Source: Burhinus oedicnemus (lineage: Eukaryota > Chordata > Aves > Charadriiformes > Burhinidae). Taken from it: DNA of 64,000 nucleotides. The notes under the pieces were generated by a model that searched no databases, had not been told where the DNA came from, and worked only from the letters and a program-made list of their open reading frames with translations. Positions 13,995-26,600 of the stretch are shown one piece after another (the first letter of the stretch is position 1; each line of letters starts with the position of its first letter). The stretch lies in assembly GCA_008921705.1 (NCBI GenBank), contig VFFE01006809.1, positions 169,815 to 233,814 of the forward strand, in the 5' to 3' direction. The position numbers were made by a program, and so were the translations under genes.

Positions 13995-15137
13995 ATTGCC
14001 TATCTGGACTGCTGTAAGGCCTTTGACACAGTCCCCCCCAACATCCTTTTCTAAATTGGAGAGATACAGATTTGATGGATGGAACGTTCGGTGGATGAGA
14101 AATTGGTTGGATGGTTGCATCCAGAGGGTAGCAGTCAATGGCTCAGCATCCAGATGGAGACTGATGACAAGTGGGTTCCCTCAGGGGTCCACATTAGGAC
14201 CAGTACTGTTTAATATCTTCATCAATGACATAGTGGGATTGAGTGCACCCTCAGCAAGTTTGCAGACTACACCAAGCTGAGTGGTGTGGTTGATACACCA
14301 GAAGGACAGGATGTCATCCAGAGGGACATGGACAAGTTCGATAAGAGGGCCCATGTGAACCTCATGAGGTTCAACAAGACCAAGTGCAAGGTCCCGCATC
14401 TGGGTCAAGGCAACCCCCAGTATTAATACAGGCTGGGGGAAGAAGGAATTGAGAGCAGCCCCGCCGAGAACGTCTTGGGGGTACTGATGCATGAAAAGCT
14501 GAACATGAACCAACAATGTGCACTCAGAGCCCATATCCTGGGCTGCATCAAAAGAAGCGTGGCCAGCAGGTCGAAGGAGGTGATTCTGCCCCTCTACTCC
14601 GTGCTGGTGAGACCCCACCTGCAGTACTGCATCCAGTTCTGGAGCCCTCAGCCCAGGAAAAACATAGACGTGTTGGAGTGGGGCCAGAGGAGGGCCACAA
14701 AGAAGGTACAAGTGCTGAATCACCTCTTCCATGAGGACAGGCTGACAGAGTTGAGGTTATTCACCCTGGAGAAGTCTCTGGAGAGACCTTATTGAGGTCT
14801 TTCAGTACTTAAAGGGGACCTACAAGAAAGATGGGGACAAACTTTTTAGCAGGGCCTGTTGCAATAGGATGAGGGGTAATGGTTTTAAACTAAAAGAGGA
14901 GAGACTTAGACTAGATAGAAGGAAGAAATTTTTTTACAGTGAGGGTGGTGAAACCCTGGCCCAAGTTGCCCAGAGAGGTGGTAGATGCCCCATCCCTGGG
15001 AACATTCAAGGTCAGGTTGGGCGGGGCTCTGAGCAACCTGATCTAGTTGAAGATGTCCCTGCTCATTGCAGGGGAGTTGGACTAGATGACCTTTAAAGGT
15101 CCCTTCAACCCAAACTGTTCTATGATTCTGTGATTCT
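13995..15137 (+). mobile_element. CR1 LINE with partial reverse transcriptase, inactive
   Basis: About 1.1 kb of CR1 3' end. The RT segment includes a recognisable [17 protein letters not shown] block (around 14170-14230); the next block reads FADYTKLSG where functional CR1 has FADDTKLSG, so one catalytic Asp is changed to Tyr. A small deletion between these blocks shifts the frame. The C-terminal region ([20 protein letters not shown], then LEKS) and the 3' UTR follow, ending in TCTATGATTCTGTGATTCT. It is 5'-truncated, as is typical of CR1. Confidence 0.95.
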
Positions 15138-18100
15138 AAGACAATAACACATGAAATATCCATTTGCTCAGGAGCATCCTTGATAGTAATTTTCATGGCA
15201 TGATACCGTTTCTCTTCTTCCTCTGTTTATTTTTCTTCCAATGGTATACTGGCATGAATGGTACCTACACAAAATATGTACAAAGAAACGTCTTTAAAAA
15301 GACAAACCAAAATGGAGAACACTGCAATTAAACAAATGGAAGTCACTTAAGGCAACCCAGTTTGGTTCCTGAAGCATGATGTAAATCTATATTTAGATAC
15401 TTGTATGCAAATGGCTTGATCTTTAGAAGTTTGGTGTCATTTTATGCTATTTCACAACTAGTAGCATCTGGCAGAGCTCATATCTATATTATTGTTCCAT
15501 TTATAAATCTCATAGAATTTTATAGTTGTAAGAACTGTGGAAAGAAAAAAGGATTTTATCAGCAAAGAAAGCCAAAATCTCATATATAGAATAATGGAGA
15601 GTGATCTCCTGCAGTTTGAAGATTTTGTGCTTTATCCCTCAGACTGGATTCATGGTTAATAGTACAATATAGTACTTACTATACGATACCGTTGCTACAA
15701 AAGCAAAAGTGCCTTCTGGAGCTGAAATTAATGCCCTCTACAAAGATTTTCCTGAAGGTTGTATCCATTAGGACAAGTAAATTCTGTGCCATGGAAAAAC
15801 ATTCTCTGATGATCCCTCGGCAAAAGAAAGGTTCTTTAAGGAGTTTCCTTGTGTTTTTACCAGTTGTTACCTCGGAAAGTACGCTGCAATACTTTTGATG
15901 ATTATGTTTCTTTATCCCCTTCGTATGTATATAGGAGGAAGAGAGGTATGTTTGTGTGTGCTCTAGGAATGATATGCAAGATGTATTCTCCTGCATTTCT
16001 CTACCCAACCCAACTTGTTAGCTTCAGATGCAGATTGAGAATTTTGTCTGTTGTTTTAATCACTGCTCAAACAACTGAATGCAGGAAATTCTAAATATGG
16101 ACACATATCTCCACTCAAATCAGAAAGCAATGCAATTTTAATAATCTTGGAGGAGGTACTATGGGTTATTCTTTCTTCAGGGGAGAATGTCTATGTGGAT
16201 GGAAGGGAGAAAATCTAGGGGGATTGCACAGCCAATCAACCACAGCCACAGAAGCTCAATAAAAGGGATTCTAAAAAAAAGCTCAGACCTGGGAAACCGC
16301 CCACCTGATTTGATTTTGTCCTATTTTTAAGATAGCAGGAATTTACATATAAAGCAAAATATTCCTGTTATCATCATCTCCTGCTAACCAGCGCAACTCA
16401 CAATCTCTGTGTAGCCACTTGGGCTTTTCAGAGGTCCTAACGTGAAGCTCTCTGTTGACATTCAATGTAATGGAACAATCACCCAGAGAGGGTTCTAGAA
16501 TAAAAGTGGTGTATAGTTAGAGACAGAAAAGTCCCTGGTAGTGTCCTTTGTGTGTGACTTCTCATCTTTGGTTGCAGTCCAACCTGAAAAGTCCTGGGGC
16601 TGTTCACTGTGAAACTGTTCTTCTGCCAAACCAGATACAAATGGAGCGTACATGAAGATGGCTAGTAATATGTTGAGCTAGTTCTTTGCTTATCTCTGTG
16701 ATGACTTGCTATTTCCTTTTTTTATTAGAAATGTCACCAGACCTGTGAATTCATAGATGACATTTTTTTGGAGGGAGAAAGAAGCAAAATCTCATGGTAG
16801 ATTCAGTTTTTCTGGGTTAAATTGAGGTAGGATCTAACACACTAGGGATGAGGCCCCGTGCCAAGTCTTTGTTCCCTCTCCAGGTTGTGATGACCATATC
16901 ATTAGGAGTATCTGCTGATCTAGGCAGCTATCCTTTTCCTCAGGAAGCTTGTCTCCCACCTTTGTTTTTTTCCTGAAGGTTTATTTTCTCCCAAAATTCA
17001 AGCGTAATATGCCCACAGGAAGGCTCTTGGGGCAGTGTTGGAACCCATATAGATCTCAACGCAACTGTATTTTTTCCATCCCTTCCCCTTGCAGCTCAGA
17101 GGCAATGCAGTACAGGAGAAAAATATATTCAGTCCATCGTGAAAATGAAAATGTTTCACTGGTTAAAACCTGTGGTGAACATAAGAGTGAGCTGAGCTAA
17201 ATGCCACTGTGTATCCTAGAAAAATAGCTCTTGCATGCCAAAATATGCCTTCCCAGGAGTAAAAGGTGGGAAAATGGAAACAGATTCCTTTAAGACCTCA
17301 GCCTAAACAGACATGTGCATGTTATTCTGTCATATAAAGAGATTTCTCTTTTAACTCAGTCATCTGCTCTTCAAGACCTAGTGGAAGCTGGACAGAACAA
17401 GCTGCCTGTGGGTGGATCAAGCCCCAGCAGCAGACAATGAGGCAGCAGCACTCTTTCCAGTTTAACGAGGGCGGAAGGCAAAACCTTATGAAGTAATCAA
17501 TGTCATGAATGTAATGGGAGTGTCTTTAAAAAAAATCCTACAATGTTTCTTGCTGTTAAGGCACAACAGGAGTTAAAAATCAGCATTTTAATGTAGCTTG
17601 GCAGATCATTTACAGTGTCAACATTTCTTTGTGTATGTTTTATATCAAGATGTTTTTCTGCCACCATGCCTTTTACCTCACTGAGAAAACCACCGCATTT
17701 TACAACAGTAGGTTAGATTGTTTGCTTACCTTAGGTGCAGAATTATTTCCAGAAACACATTTCATAATCTTTCTGATACACTGAACACAACATACATGCA
17801 TACAAGGTATTTTATTAGCAGAAAATACAGTGAATTAACATTTTAATACCATTCTCAAGAAGTTGTAGGAAGAATAATAAAACCAAATAATTTCAGAGGA
17901 TTATCCACAATCCCTACAAAAACATTTTTTCCCACTAAGAAGGCTCAAAAAATATTTTCTCTAACATGCTGAATTATTCCTTTTCTTTCAAATGCCTCTG
18001 TAAAAGTAGCTGTGTTATGAGATCTGCAATACAGCAAGCAAGAAGAGTTATCTTACAGACACTTATAATTGAGGTAAGGCCCAGCAATAAAGTAGGTGTG

Positions 18101-20720
18101 TAAGCTTACTGCTGCCACACTTGTGTGGTCTCATACTTCATGTGCAGTCAGTAATTATACTGCAAGTCCTTTGAGACAAGACCTGTAACTTTCGATTAAC
18201 ACTTTTTAGGGCTACCTCCATTGTGTATAGCTGAATAATAAGCGAGATTTTGCCCCACCACAGCAGGCTGTTGGTCCACCTACTGAGTAATATTGTTGTG
18301 TTTGTACAAGAGCAAGTCTTGGGTCTCTGAAAAATTGGCAGATTTGAGAGCTTTAAAGCTCTGTTGCAGAGAAATTCTTAAAATTACCCTAAAGAAATCA
18401 GTACTTTTGCCATTTTTTTCTAATTCATTTAACATCTGACTGGGGGAGTGTGCTGGTAGAAGGGTGGTTTTCACTAGTTATAACCCTGCTCTATCGAAAT
18501 CTCCCCTTAATGAGACTATTTCTAGGACTTCTTGACCGGCAGGAGTCTGAGTATTGGAGAAATCACAAAACAAGAAGGTGCTAAATCTGAGCTAAGAAGT
18601 GGTGTTGAGAAACAGGATAAATGCAGTGGGGTTCAGTATTGTGCTAACTTGGCTACATTTTTATCAGGTGCATGAAGCATAAGGAACATCGCATGTCTGC
18701 TCAGACTGTAACTCACACACCTGAGCTGATATTTATTCATGTCGTGCAAGGACAGCATATAACTTCTGAACTAATTATGAGATTAAGTGGTGCTGAGATT
18801 TTATGTTGTTCCTGTGGGAAAGGGTGCCTCCCAGCTGGGATTTCCACACACACTTCTCCTGGAAGGCCGTGTGAATCAGGCAGCTGCAGTGCAGACCCCT
18901 GCACCTGAAAGACAATCTACCTACACAAATAAGCAGTCATTACGCTAAACTGTGGCATCACTGCATGTAAATTGTCACAAAGTTAAGCCAGGAAAATGTT
19001 AATCTTCTTTACAGGTTGTACTACTAACAAAAAAGTCCAGCCAAAAAGTCTGAATTGCCTCACATGTCCACACTGAAGACTTTTCTTTCTTGTTCTACTG
19101 TACAGAATGACACGAGGCAAAAAGATTTTCCAAGGTAAGGTGAAAACTGAGCACATTTTATTCATCTTGATAAATATTCCAGGTCATTTTCAGCACATAG
19201 GAAAAAGGAAGAAAAACGAAGCTCTTCAAGCTTGCAAGACATTGTTATATGCTTCAGAATAGGAAAATTTACAGTTCACATAATCTGAGAGCTATTGTGT
19301 TCATTCCATTTGCCTGTACTAAAATGAATGTTCTTTGGGCATGAAATATGCATATAATTTGGTTTTAACCTGGTGGAAATAAGGCTAAGTCGCTAGAAAT
19401 TAGGAGACTGATTTCTAAAGCAAAGAAATGGCTTTTGGTGGCTAAAGCTTTAGCTCAACTGATTGTTCAAAGGAGTTTAACATGTGGATATGATTTGTTA
19501 AAGGATTTCCCAGAGGGCTAATATGGTAAAAGAAGTCAGATGTGTTACATGATTAATACAGCTGCTTTGTCATCATAATTCAAGCGGTCATCAATTAGAT
19601 CAGTGTAATGGGGTCAACCACAAACTGTCAAAACTATACACACCACAAAGGGGACAACCACTGAGACAAAGAGGGGGAAAAATAGAATGCAGCAAATGCA
19701 AAACTTAAATCAATTTGTGGGCTGATAGAATGTATTATTATTATAGACTGACTAGCTAAAACCTCATAAAAGAGTTATGATAAGATTAGTACGTTTATAG
19801 TCATTTAGAAGTGGTAGCACACCTTCTACCAAATGACCTGGAGGGGAACATCTGCTGCAGCATGAATACTGGTTAAAATCTCAGGTTGGAAAGGAAAAAT
19901 TCATCTCCAACACCTATTACTGACTGACAAAAGATAAAATATAGGAAGGAAAAATATAGCCAAGGAAGAGCCAACTGACTATTAACAAAAAACAAGCACC
20001 AGTAAACTGATGTCTTACTTTGTCTTGTAAAAGGACATCAAAGAAGATACAGGCAAGACAAACTATTTCAAATACCAAAGGAAACTAGGAACAAATGGAC
20101 AAGAAAATAGAAATCAGAACTCATCTGCCTCATAGAAAATCTGCAGTTCTTACGGAAAAAACAGAGACATTCTCAAAATACTAAAAAAAAAAAGAACTAT
20201 AATAATGTAAGTAAATAAATAAATAAATAAAATAAAATGCCCTTACAGGACTTACTGTTAATCTCAGATTATTAGATGGAACAGGATTTTTTTATGTTAT
20301 CTACTTTTTCACATTTATGTGGTACTCCTCACATTTTAAAAGATTTCACAATTGAACTTTTCAAGGTTTCAGTTTTATTTGTTGTAGGCAGGTTTATTAG
20401 AACATGTGATACTGCATCTCACCCAAATTTTTGTCTAAAGGTCAGCCGACTAGTTATGCTGGTCAGGTATGATTCTGCCACAGCCAATGTCAAACCATAT
20501 CCAAAGACAGTTCATGACTCCCTAAGACGGATACCTAAATAAGTGAGATCTTCTCCTGGGACATCTTTTTTGCTCTCCAGAGTCTAAAGGGAGCAAAGGA
20601 AACGAGCTTAGATTAGATGTCCACATCTTAGGAAACAGTAGTTGGCCAAGGTAAGTCCAACTGCTGACTGTAAAGGAAAAAGAAAATGTAGACTGAGCCA
20701 TTTGTCATGTCAGAGGCAGT
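15138..20720. other. Intergenic stretch without recognised gene
   Basis: AT-rich non-coding sequence with an AAAT microsatellite near its right end (20211-20238). No gene, RNA gene or clear interspersed repeat is recognised. Confidence 0.55.
20211..20238. repeat. (AAAT)n microsatellite
   Basis: GTAAATAAATAAATAAATAAA-type tract followed by AATAAAAT; simple tetranucleotide repeat. Confidence 0.9.
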
Positions 20721-21825
20721 TTATTGGCCTTATGTGGCAAGGTTTTGGTACCGGGGGGCTGCAGGGGTGGTTTCTGTGAGAAGATGCCAGGAGCTGTCCC
20801 CACGTCGCACAGAGCCAGTTCCATCCGGCTCCAAGATGGACCTGTCGCTGGCCAAAGTTGAGCCGATCAGCAACACTGTTGGTACCTCTGTGATAACTTC
20901 TTTAAGAAATGGTAAAACACACTGCATAGGAGCTGTGAGAGAGAAGACTGAGAATATGTGAGAGCAACATCTTTGCAGATATCAAGATCACTGAAGGAGG
21001 AGGGGGAAGAGGTTCTCCAGGCACTGGAGCAGAGATTCCCCTGCAGCCCGTGGTGAAGATCATGGTGAGGCAAGCTGTCCCCCTGCAGCCCATGGAGGTC
21101 CACAGTGGAGCAGATATCTGCTTGCAGCCCATGGGGGACCTCATGCAGGTGGATGTGCCATGAAGAAAGCTATGACCCCATGGAGAGTCTGTGCTAGAGC
21201 AGGCTCCTGGCAGGAAGCTTGCCCATGGAGGAGAACCTATGCAGGAGCAGGTTTTCTGGCAGGACCTGTGGCCCCGTAGGGAAACCATGCTGAAGTAGTC
21301 TGTTCCTGAAGGAACTGCACCTTGTGGAGAGGACCCATGCTGGAGCATTTCTTGAAGAACTGCAGCCTGCGGGAAGGACTCACGTTGGAGAAGTTCATGA
21401 AGGACTGGGTGGGATCCTGCTGAAGAGAGGGAAGAGAGTGAGGAGGGGGGAGTAGCAGACATGAAGCATTATGAACTGACAGCAACCCCCATTCCTCATC
21501 CCCTGTGCTACTTGAGGGGAGGAGGTAGAAGCATTGGAAGTGAAGTTGAGCCTGGGAAGAAGGGAGGGGTGGGGGCAAAGTGTTTTAAGATTTGTTCTTA
21601 TTTCTCACTATCTGACTCTATTATTAATTGGTAATAAATAAAATTAATTTTCCCCAAGTCAAGTCTGTTTTCCCCGTGATGGTAACTGCTGGGTGATCTC
21701 CCTGTCCTTATCTTGACCCACAAGCTTTTCCATTGTATTTTCTCCCCCTGTCCTGCTGAGGAGGGGGAGTGATAGAGTGGCTTGGTGGGCAGCTGACAGC
21801 CAGCCAAGGTCAACCCACTACAACA
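20721..21825 (+). mobile_element. Avian endogenous retrovirus LTR, near full length
   Basis: About 1.1 kb of GC-rich sequence, sharply different from its AT-rich surroundings. It starts TATTGG.CTTATGTGGCAAGG and ends GGTCAACCCACTACA, which fits a TG...CA-bounded LTR with a decayed first base. AATAAA occurs at about 21633-21638, a plausible LTR polyadenylation signal. Its first 560 or so bases are repeated on the same strand at 23085-23640. It contains a degenerate tandem array (21040-21410). I recognise the family from memory as a widespread avian LTR but cannot name its subfamily. No retroviral coding region adjoins it. Long antisense open frames inside it are chance products of GC-rich repeats. 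Confidence 0.75.
21040..21410. repeat. Degenerate ~46-bp tandem array inside the LTR
   Basis: About eight diverged units, each beginning near CTGCAGCCCATGGAGG or GTGGCCCCGTAGGG and continuing through CATGCTGGAGCAG and TTCTGGCAGGACC. Unit starts fall roughly every 44-51 bp. The same array, with about five units, lies in the second LTR copy. Confidence 0.65.
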
Positions 21826-23084
21826 TGTTATGCAAAGGCACATTTTAAATGTTGCTAAGAATTAAAATATGAATATTCATTATGACAAATTTCTTGACTT
21901 CAAGTGATTACTGAAGAACAATTTTCCTAACACGCAGCATGATCCTTGCAGAGCACAGGCCAAAAAATTGTCACCCAATTACACTGGCTTCCTATTGGAT
22001 GAAGTTTTCAGCTGTCTTCATTCCACTTACTCCATGACATAAAAAGAGACATCCTCAGTCAGACCAAGGGTCTAGTAGCCTATTTCCACGAATCATCAAA
22101 AGCAACGAGGAGAGAATAAGAAGAGTGGAAGTCTTTGATATTGTCTCAGCTACCAGATATTATAAGCTCAAGAACGTCTCAAGCTGTGTGTGATTCTTCA
22201 GTAGATTCCACTTCCACTAATTTGTCTGGTCTCTGAGTACACATAAAGTCTTCCTGGCTCTCACGCAGTCCTGCTGCCCTGAGGTTCTTGCTGTGTTAGG
22301 GAAAAGATCTGAGAAAAGCTAGCAGAATGATATGAGAAAAGCTTATTCTTGTTGTCATCGTTACAAGCAAATGAAAAGATTTCTTATTAATGACTGCAAT
22401 CTTAGACAGTCTAATGACTCAATTGATTGCAAAGATTTCTGTGGCTGCTAGACCACCTCTGGTTTTAGTGAAGATTTCTGTGAGCCCAGTCATTCTCCGG
22501 AGCCTTATATGGCATGGAAAAAGCAGGCACAAGAAAAGGTGAGAGAAAGGGATTCAGCTGCTGGGTTGAAGTGTGGCCCCAGGGAGACAGAGGTTTAAAT
22601 ACCCTGCTGGAGATCTCACAGGGAATCGGTCCATGTGCTGCATGATGGGTACAGTTCAGTAGCTCAGCTACTGAATCTTTCCCCTTGGTATTTCTATCTT
22701 GCTTACCAAGAAAAGAAAGATTCACTTGGGACTTTATCTAAGCGGATGGGTTTCTTTGATCTTCACCCTATTAGGGGTATTGCTCTCGTATAACAGTCAC
22801 CAAGGAGTAAGAAAGAAATCTTATGTCACCCTTTCCGTAGCATACTGAGATTGATAAATCCCAGGAGACTGCCCTTCCACACATTTTGTGAAGGTACTTT
22901 AATCAGTGCGCTATAATGTAAACCACTACCTTCCATTGATCCACCATAACTGCTTTTCCTTTTCTGGATCTGTCCTAGTTTTCTGCCTTTAGAGGTCTGT
23001 CTGGTCAAACAGTAGGAGGAGTAGGAGGAATGAGGAAACTTTGTGATGGGAGGAAAGGTGAATAGGAGGATTAGTTGATTTGGG
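21826..23084. other. Sequence between the two LTR copies
   Basis: About 1.26 kb with no retroviral gag, pol or env similarity in any frame that I can see. A possible very old CR1-like fragment lies at 22048-22280. The region is ordinary AT-rich intergenic DNA, which argues against it being the inside of a provirus. Confidence 0.5.
22048..22280 (-). mobile_element. Possible ancient CR1/L3-like fragment
   Basis: CAGTCAGACCAAGGGTCTAG resembles the 'CAGACCAAAGGTCCATCTAG' block found near the end of old amniote CR1-type repeats, and the following text is compatible at lower similarity. The call rests mainly on this block. Confidence 0.35.
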
Positions 23085-23640
23085 ACTGTATTGGGTTTAT
23101 GTGGCAAAGTTTTGGTAGCAGGGGGGCTGCAGTGGTGCCTTCTGTGAGAAGACAACAGAAACTGTCGCCATGTTACATAGAGCCAGTTCTATCCAGCTCC
23201 AGGATGGACCCACCACTGGCCAAAGCTGAGCCCATTAGTGACACTGGTGGTGCCTCTATGACACCGTTTTGAAGAAAAGGTAAAAAATGCTGCACAGCGT
23301 TGTGAGAAAGGAGTAAGAAAACATGACAGACAACCCCGCAGGCACCAAGGTCAGTGGAGGAGGAGAGGGAGGAGGTGCTCCAGGCGCTGGAGCAGAGATT
23401 CCCCTGCAGCCCGTGATGAAGACCATAGTGAGGCAGACTGTCCTCCTGCAGCCCATGGAGGTCCACAGAGGAACAGTTATCCACCTGCAGACTGAAGAGG
23501 ATCCCATGCTGGATCAGGTGGATGTGTCCTGAAGGAAGCTGCAGCCTGTGGAAAATCCATGCCAGAACTGGCTCCTGGCAGAAACTGTGGCCCGTGGAGC
23601 AGAGCCCATCCTGGAGAAGCCTTTCTGGCAGGAAATTTCT
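23085..23640 (+). mobile_element. Second copy of the same LTR, 3'-truncated
   Basis: Starts TGTATTGGGTTTATGTGGCA and aligns along its length with the copy at 20721, including the GAGCCAGTTC, GGACCCACC and GGAGCAGAGATTCCCCTGCA blocks. Similarity stops after CTTTCTGGCAGG near 23640, so the downstream half with the poly(A) signal is missing. It lies on the same strand as the first copy. Several small indels separate the two, so they are not a recent pair. Confidence 0.75.
23404..23640. repeat. Degenerate ~47-bp tandem array in the second LTR copy
   Basis: About five diverged units starting CTGCAGCCCGTGATG, CTGCAGCCCATGGAGG, CTGCAGACTGAAG, GCAGCCTGTGG and GTGGCCCGTGGAGC; homologous to the array in the first copy but ending where the LTR is truncated. 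Confidence 0.6.
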
Positions 23641-26600
23641 TTCCATTTGGAAGTTTAGCAGCCCTGCGTTTACAGTTGCACATGTATCTCTAACATCTGC
23701 TATACGTTGTACTAAGTAAGTTGTATAGGTAATGCTGTACATAAATTATACATATGTATGTATAGTATTTTTTCTATAAATACCATATATATTGGACTGT
23801 ATATTGTACTAAAGCTGATGTTTTCAGAAATGACAGCTGAATTTGGACAGTCACTCAAAGCTGCTAATTAACACAAGTTAGTGGCAATCCTTCTAGTGAG
23901 CTTTGTTAAGGTCCCAGTTTCTGAATCACATGGGTCTGTGGGAATTTTATCTTTCATTGGCTTTTTTAGAAAAAAGATTATTCCAGACCTCGTTTGATGA
24001 GAAAAGGTGGGACAAAAATTGTGTGAAGCCCTCAGCGTTCAGAAAGCAGAAAAGAAGGTTTTATTTTGTTTTTAAAAGAATCTTATGACTCTGAAACCAA
24101 GATGCTGTTATTTGAGGATGGTTTTCCTCATGACCCTTGAATACTTGAAAAGCATTGCTGTCGACTTTGTATTTCCTGGGTCTCCCTTGTGTAACAGTAA
24201 CACACCCACTGACAGCTCAGTGGGAACTGGAGGGCTCCCATAGTTCCAGAATTCAATCTATTTTCATTTGATTTCTTTGCTGTAGGTGCTTCAGTGTATC
24301 TATTCTGTGAACATTAGGCATATGCAGATCTGAGACCTGGTGTAAATCCTTATTATTGCTGGTGCCATTTGCAGTCCTGATTTCTTCTCTTATACGCCTG
24401 CAGTAATTTGGTATTGCTGATGCATCCTTACTCAATGTGTCACAAGAAGAGCTACAATACTTTCTTGTTTCCCTTGTGAATTTGCAATGTTGTCTTTCTT
24501 TCCTGTTCAAATTGAAGGAATTTTACCGTGTTATTTCCTACTTTCTGTGGTTTTTCTTTAATCATCTCAACATGTTGCTCCACCATGTTCTTGCTGACAG
24601 CCCCATGTTTGACATACGCATTTATTCTGACTTGCAATTGTTTGCTTAATGACAGTATCCTTTTATGAATCTCCATTGTAAGATTATCTCTTATATCTTC
24701 CTTAACACTTAAAAGACATTTTGCAATTAATTTCTCCCTGCTTGCTTTTTTTAATTTGCCTTTTTTATTTTCCTCCTCGATTTCTTTATTAGGTGGTAAA
24801 TCACATCACAAATGCATTTATTGCTGTCAGAGCAGAAGACCTATGTGCATCTGGATGTATTTATAGCTTTTATATCTCTTAAATCAAACCTGGCTTTACA
24901 GAAATGCAAATGCAGCTATTTCATTTCTATGCACAAAGTTTACCTGTGATGCATAAACACACAGACGCAATAAATAAAAATGAGAATAGACAGCTCTTAT
25001 AAAATCTCAGAGGACATTTTATAGATTTTTATAGAACTTGCACCTCTAAATCTTAAGCTTGATTCTTAACTGTGCTTCCACAACAATCCCCGGATCTCCA
25101 GGCCATGGGCTTCGTGAGCTGAGGTGGAAGGCTCATAAAAGCTGTGATGAAGCTCATTCACCCTCTGTCAAGCAGTTCAGGATTTATTAAGGAAAAGCAA
25201 ACCTGTGGCCGTGTGGCTTTGTACCATGTTGGTTATTGCATCCAGCCAGGAATGGGAGAGATACAAGTTCTGCTCTTTCTTTCTGTTAAAAAAAACATGG
25301 ACTAAAATGCATGAAAGAATGTGTCAAGCAGGGAAAGAAATTCAAGTCTTTGCATGCTTTCCGAGTGAGCGATTTTGCTTCCAGATTAGATAATCTTTTG
25401 ACTAATTTAGTCTAAATCCTGGTCCCAGAATGGTTTATTCTAAGCAGACAACAGTTCTATTGGTTGCTCCACCTCAGGGCAACATGAGATGGGGCTTTGA
25501 AACCCACCAGGAAGAAAAGGTTGAACATTTTAACCAGTGGGCTGCTGCATAGAAAAGAGGATGGCAGAAACACTTTGAAGTTGTTGTTTAAAGCTTCATA
25601 ATGAGGAGCTGTGCAGTGAAGGAATACTGAGAATTAATTGGGTACTAAGCTGCTCAGTCTTGTCACCACGGAGGCATCTGTGACCATGCCAGGACGCAGA
25701 GCTAAGGCACCGGGAGCACTGCTGCTGCCAGGAGCTGAGGCACTCCAGAGCTGGATGTCTCGGGGCTGGCAGCTGCCTCTGTGTTTTGAGGACTGCAATT
25801 TTGGATTCTGAACTGTGACCTCCACTGAGTGCTTACGTCCTCTTCCAGGTCTGCCTTTCTTTTCTTTAAAGAGTTCAATCAGTGGTACAGGAAAACCAGG
25901 ACAGCAAGACTGCATCTAAAGTGGTACAGGGCTGTGCTAACAAAGCACAGGTGGGACTGCACAGGCGTTGTAAACTGCTGACTTCCATGACATGTTCAAC
26001 CCATTCCCATGTGCTGGCTTCATCAGGAGATAAGAGTAATGTCCTCTTCAACTGCATGCTTGAGCTGAGGTTGCGTGGCATCAGTCTTTGTTCCCACTTG
26101 CCAGGAACCCAAAGCACTGCCTGGGACTTGGATTTCCTCTGAACAAGCAAAGGAGATGAGCCACAGCATAGAGAATTTGCCACAACATCCTGACCTCCTT
26201 GACTACCAGACCACACCAGACATGGTGTTTCTAGGTATGCTGCTCTGCCATCCCACACCAGACTGCAGCTTATGGTGTGAAGATGGGGGGTGACTCAGAC
26301 AAACGATACACATAAGCTTATTGAGAGGGAAATCCTAAAATGCTGGTCATTTATATATAGCTATGTGAGTAAACACTGCAGGAACAGGCATATAAAATGG
26401 GTAGATAGAGAAGTAGATCTAACGTGTGATAAATATTCATCTAGCTTTATTACGCTAGTCATAGAGTTCATGATATTTTCAATCATTGTTGATATCTTTT
26501 TGAATAAGACTATCAGCCTCTTTGGGACTGGGGATTTCACTTCATTCTGTTACTCTAACATCTGTACTTGGATGGAGATGGGGACAGGAGGAGGAAGTGT

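Noticed and set aside
20902..21462. 186-codon minus-strand frame inside the LTR (and a similar one at 23173-23742)
   Set aside because: Both lie antisense within homologous GC-rich repeat sequence; shared peptides simply reflect the LTR homology, and the frames do not begin or end at matching positions.
25875..26258. 127-codon minus-strand frame in a more GC-rich patch
   Set aside because: No domain or splice support; the overlapping plus-strand frames are equally long, as expected for GC-richer non-coding DNA.
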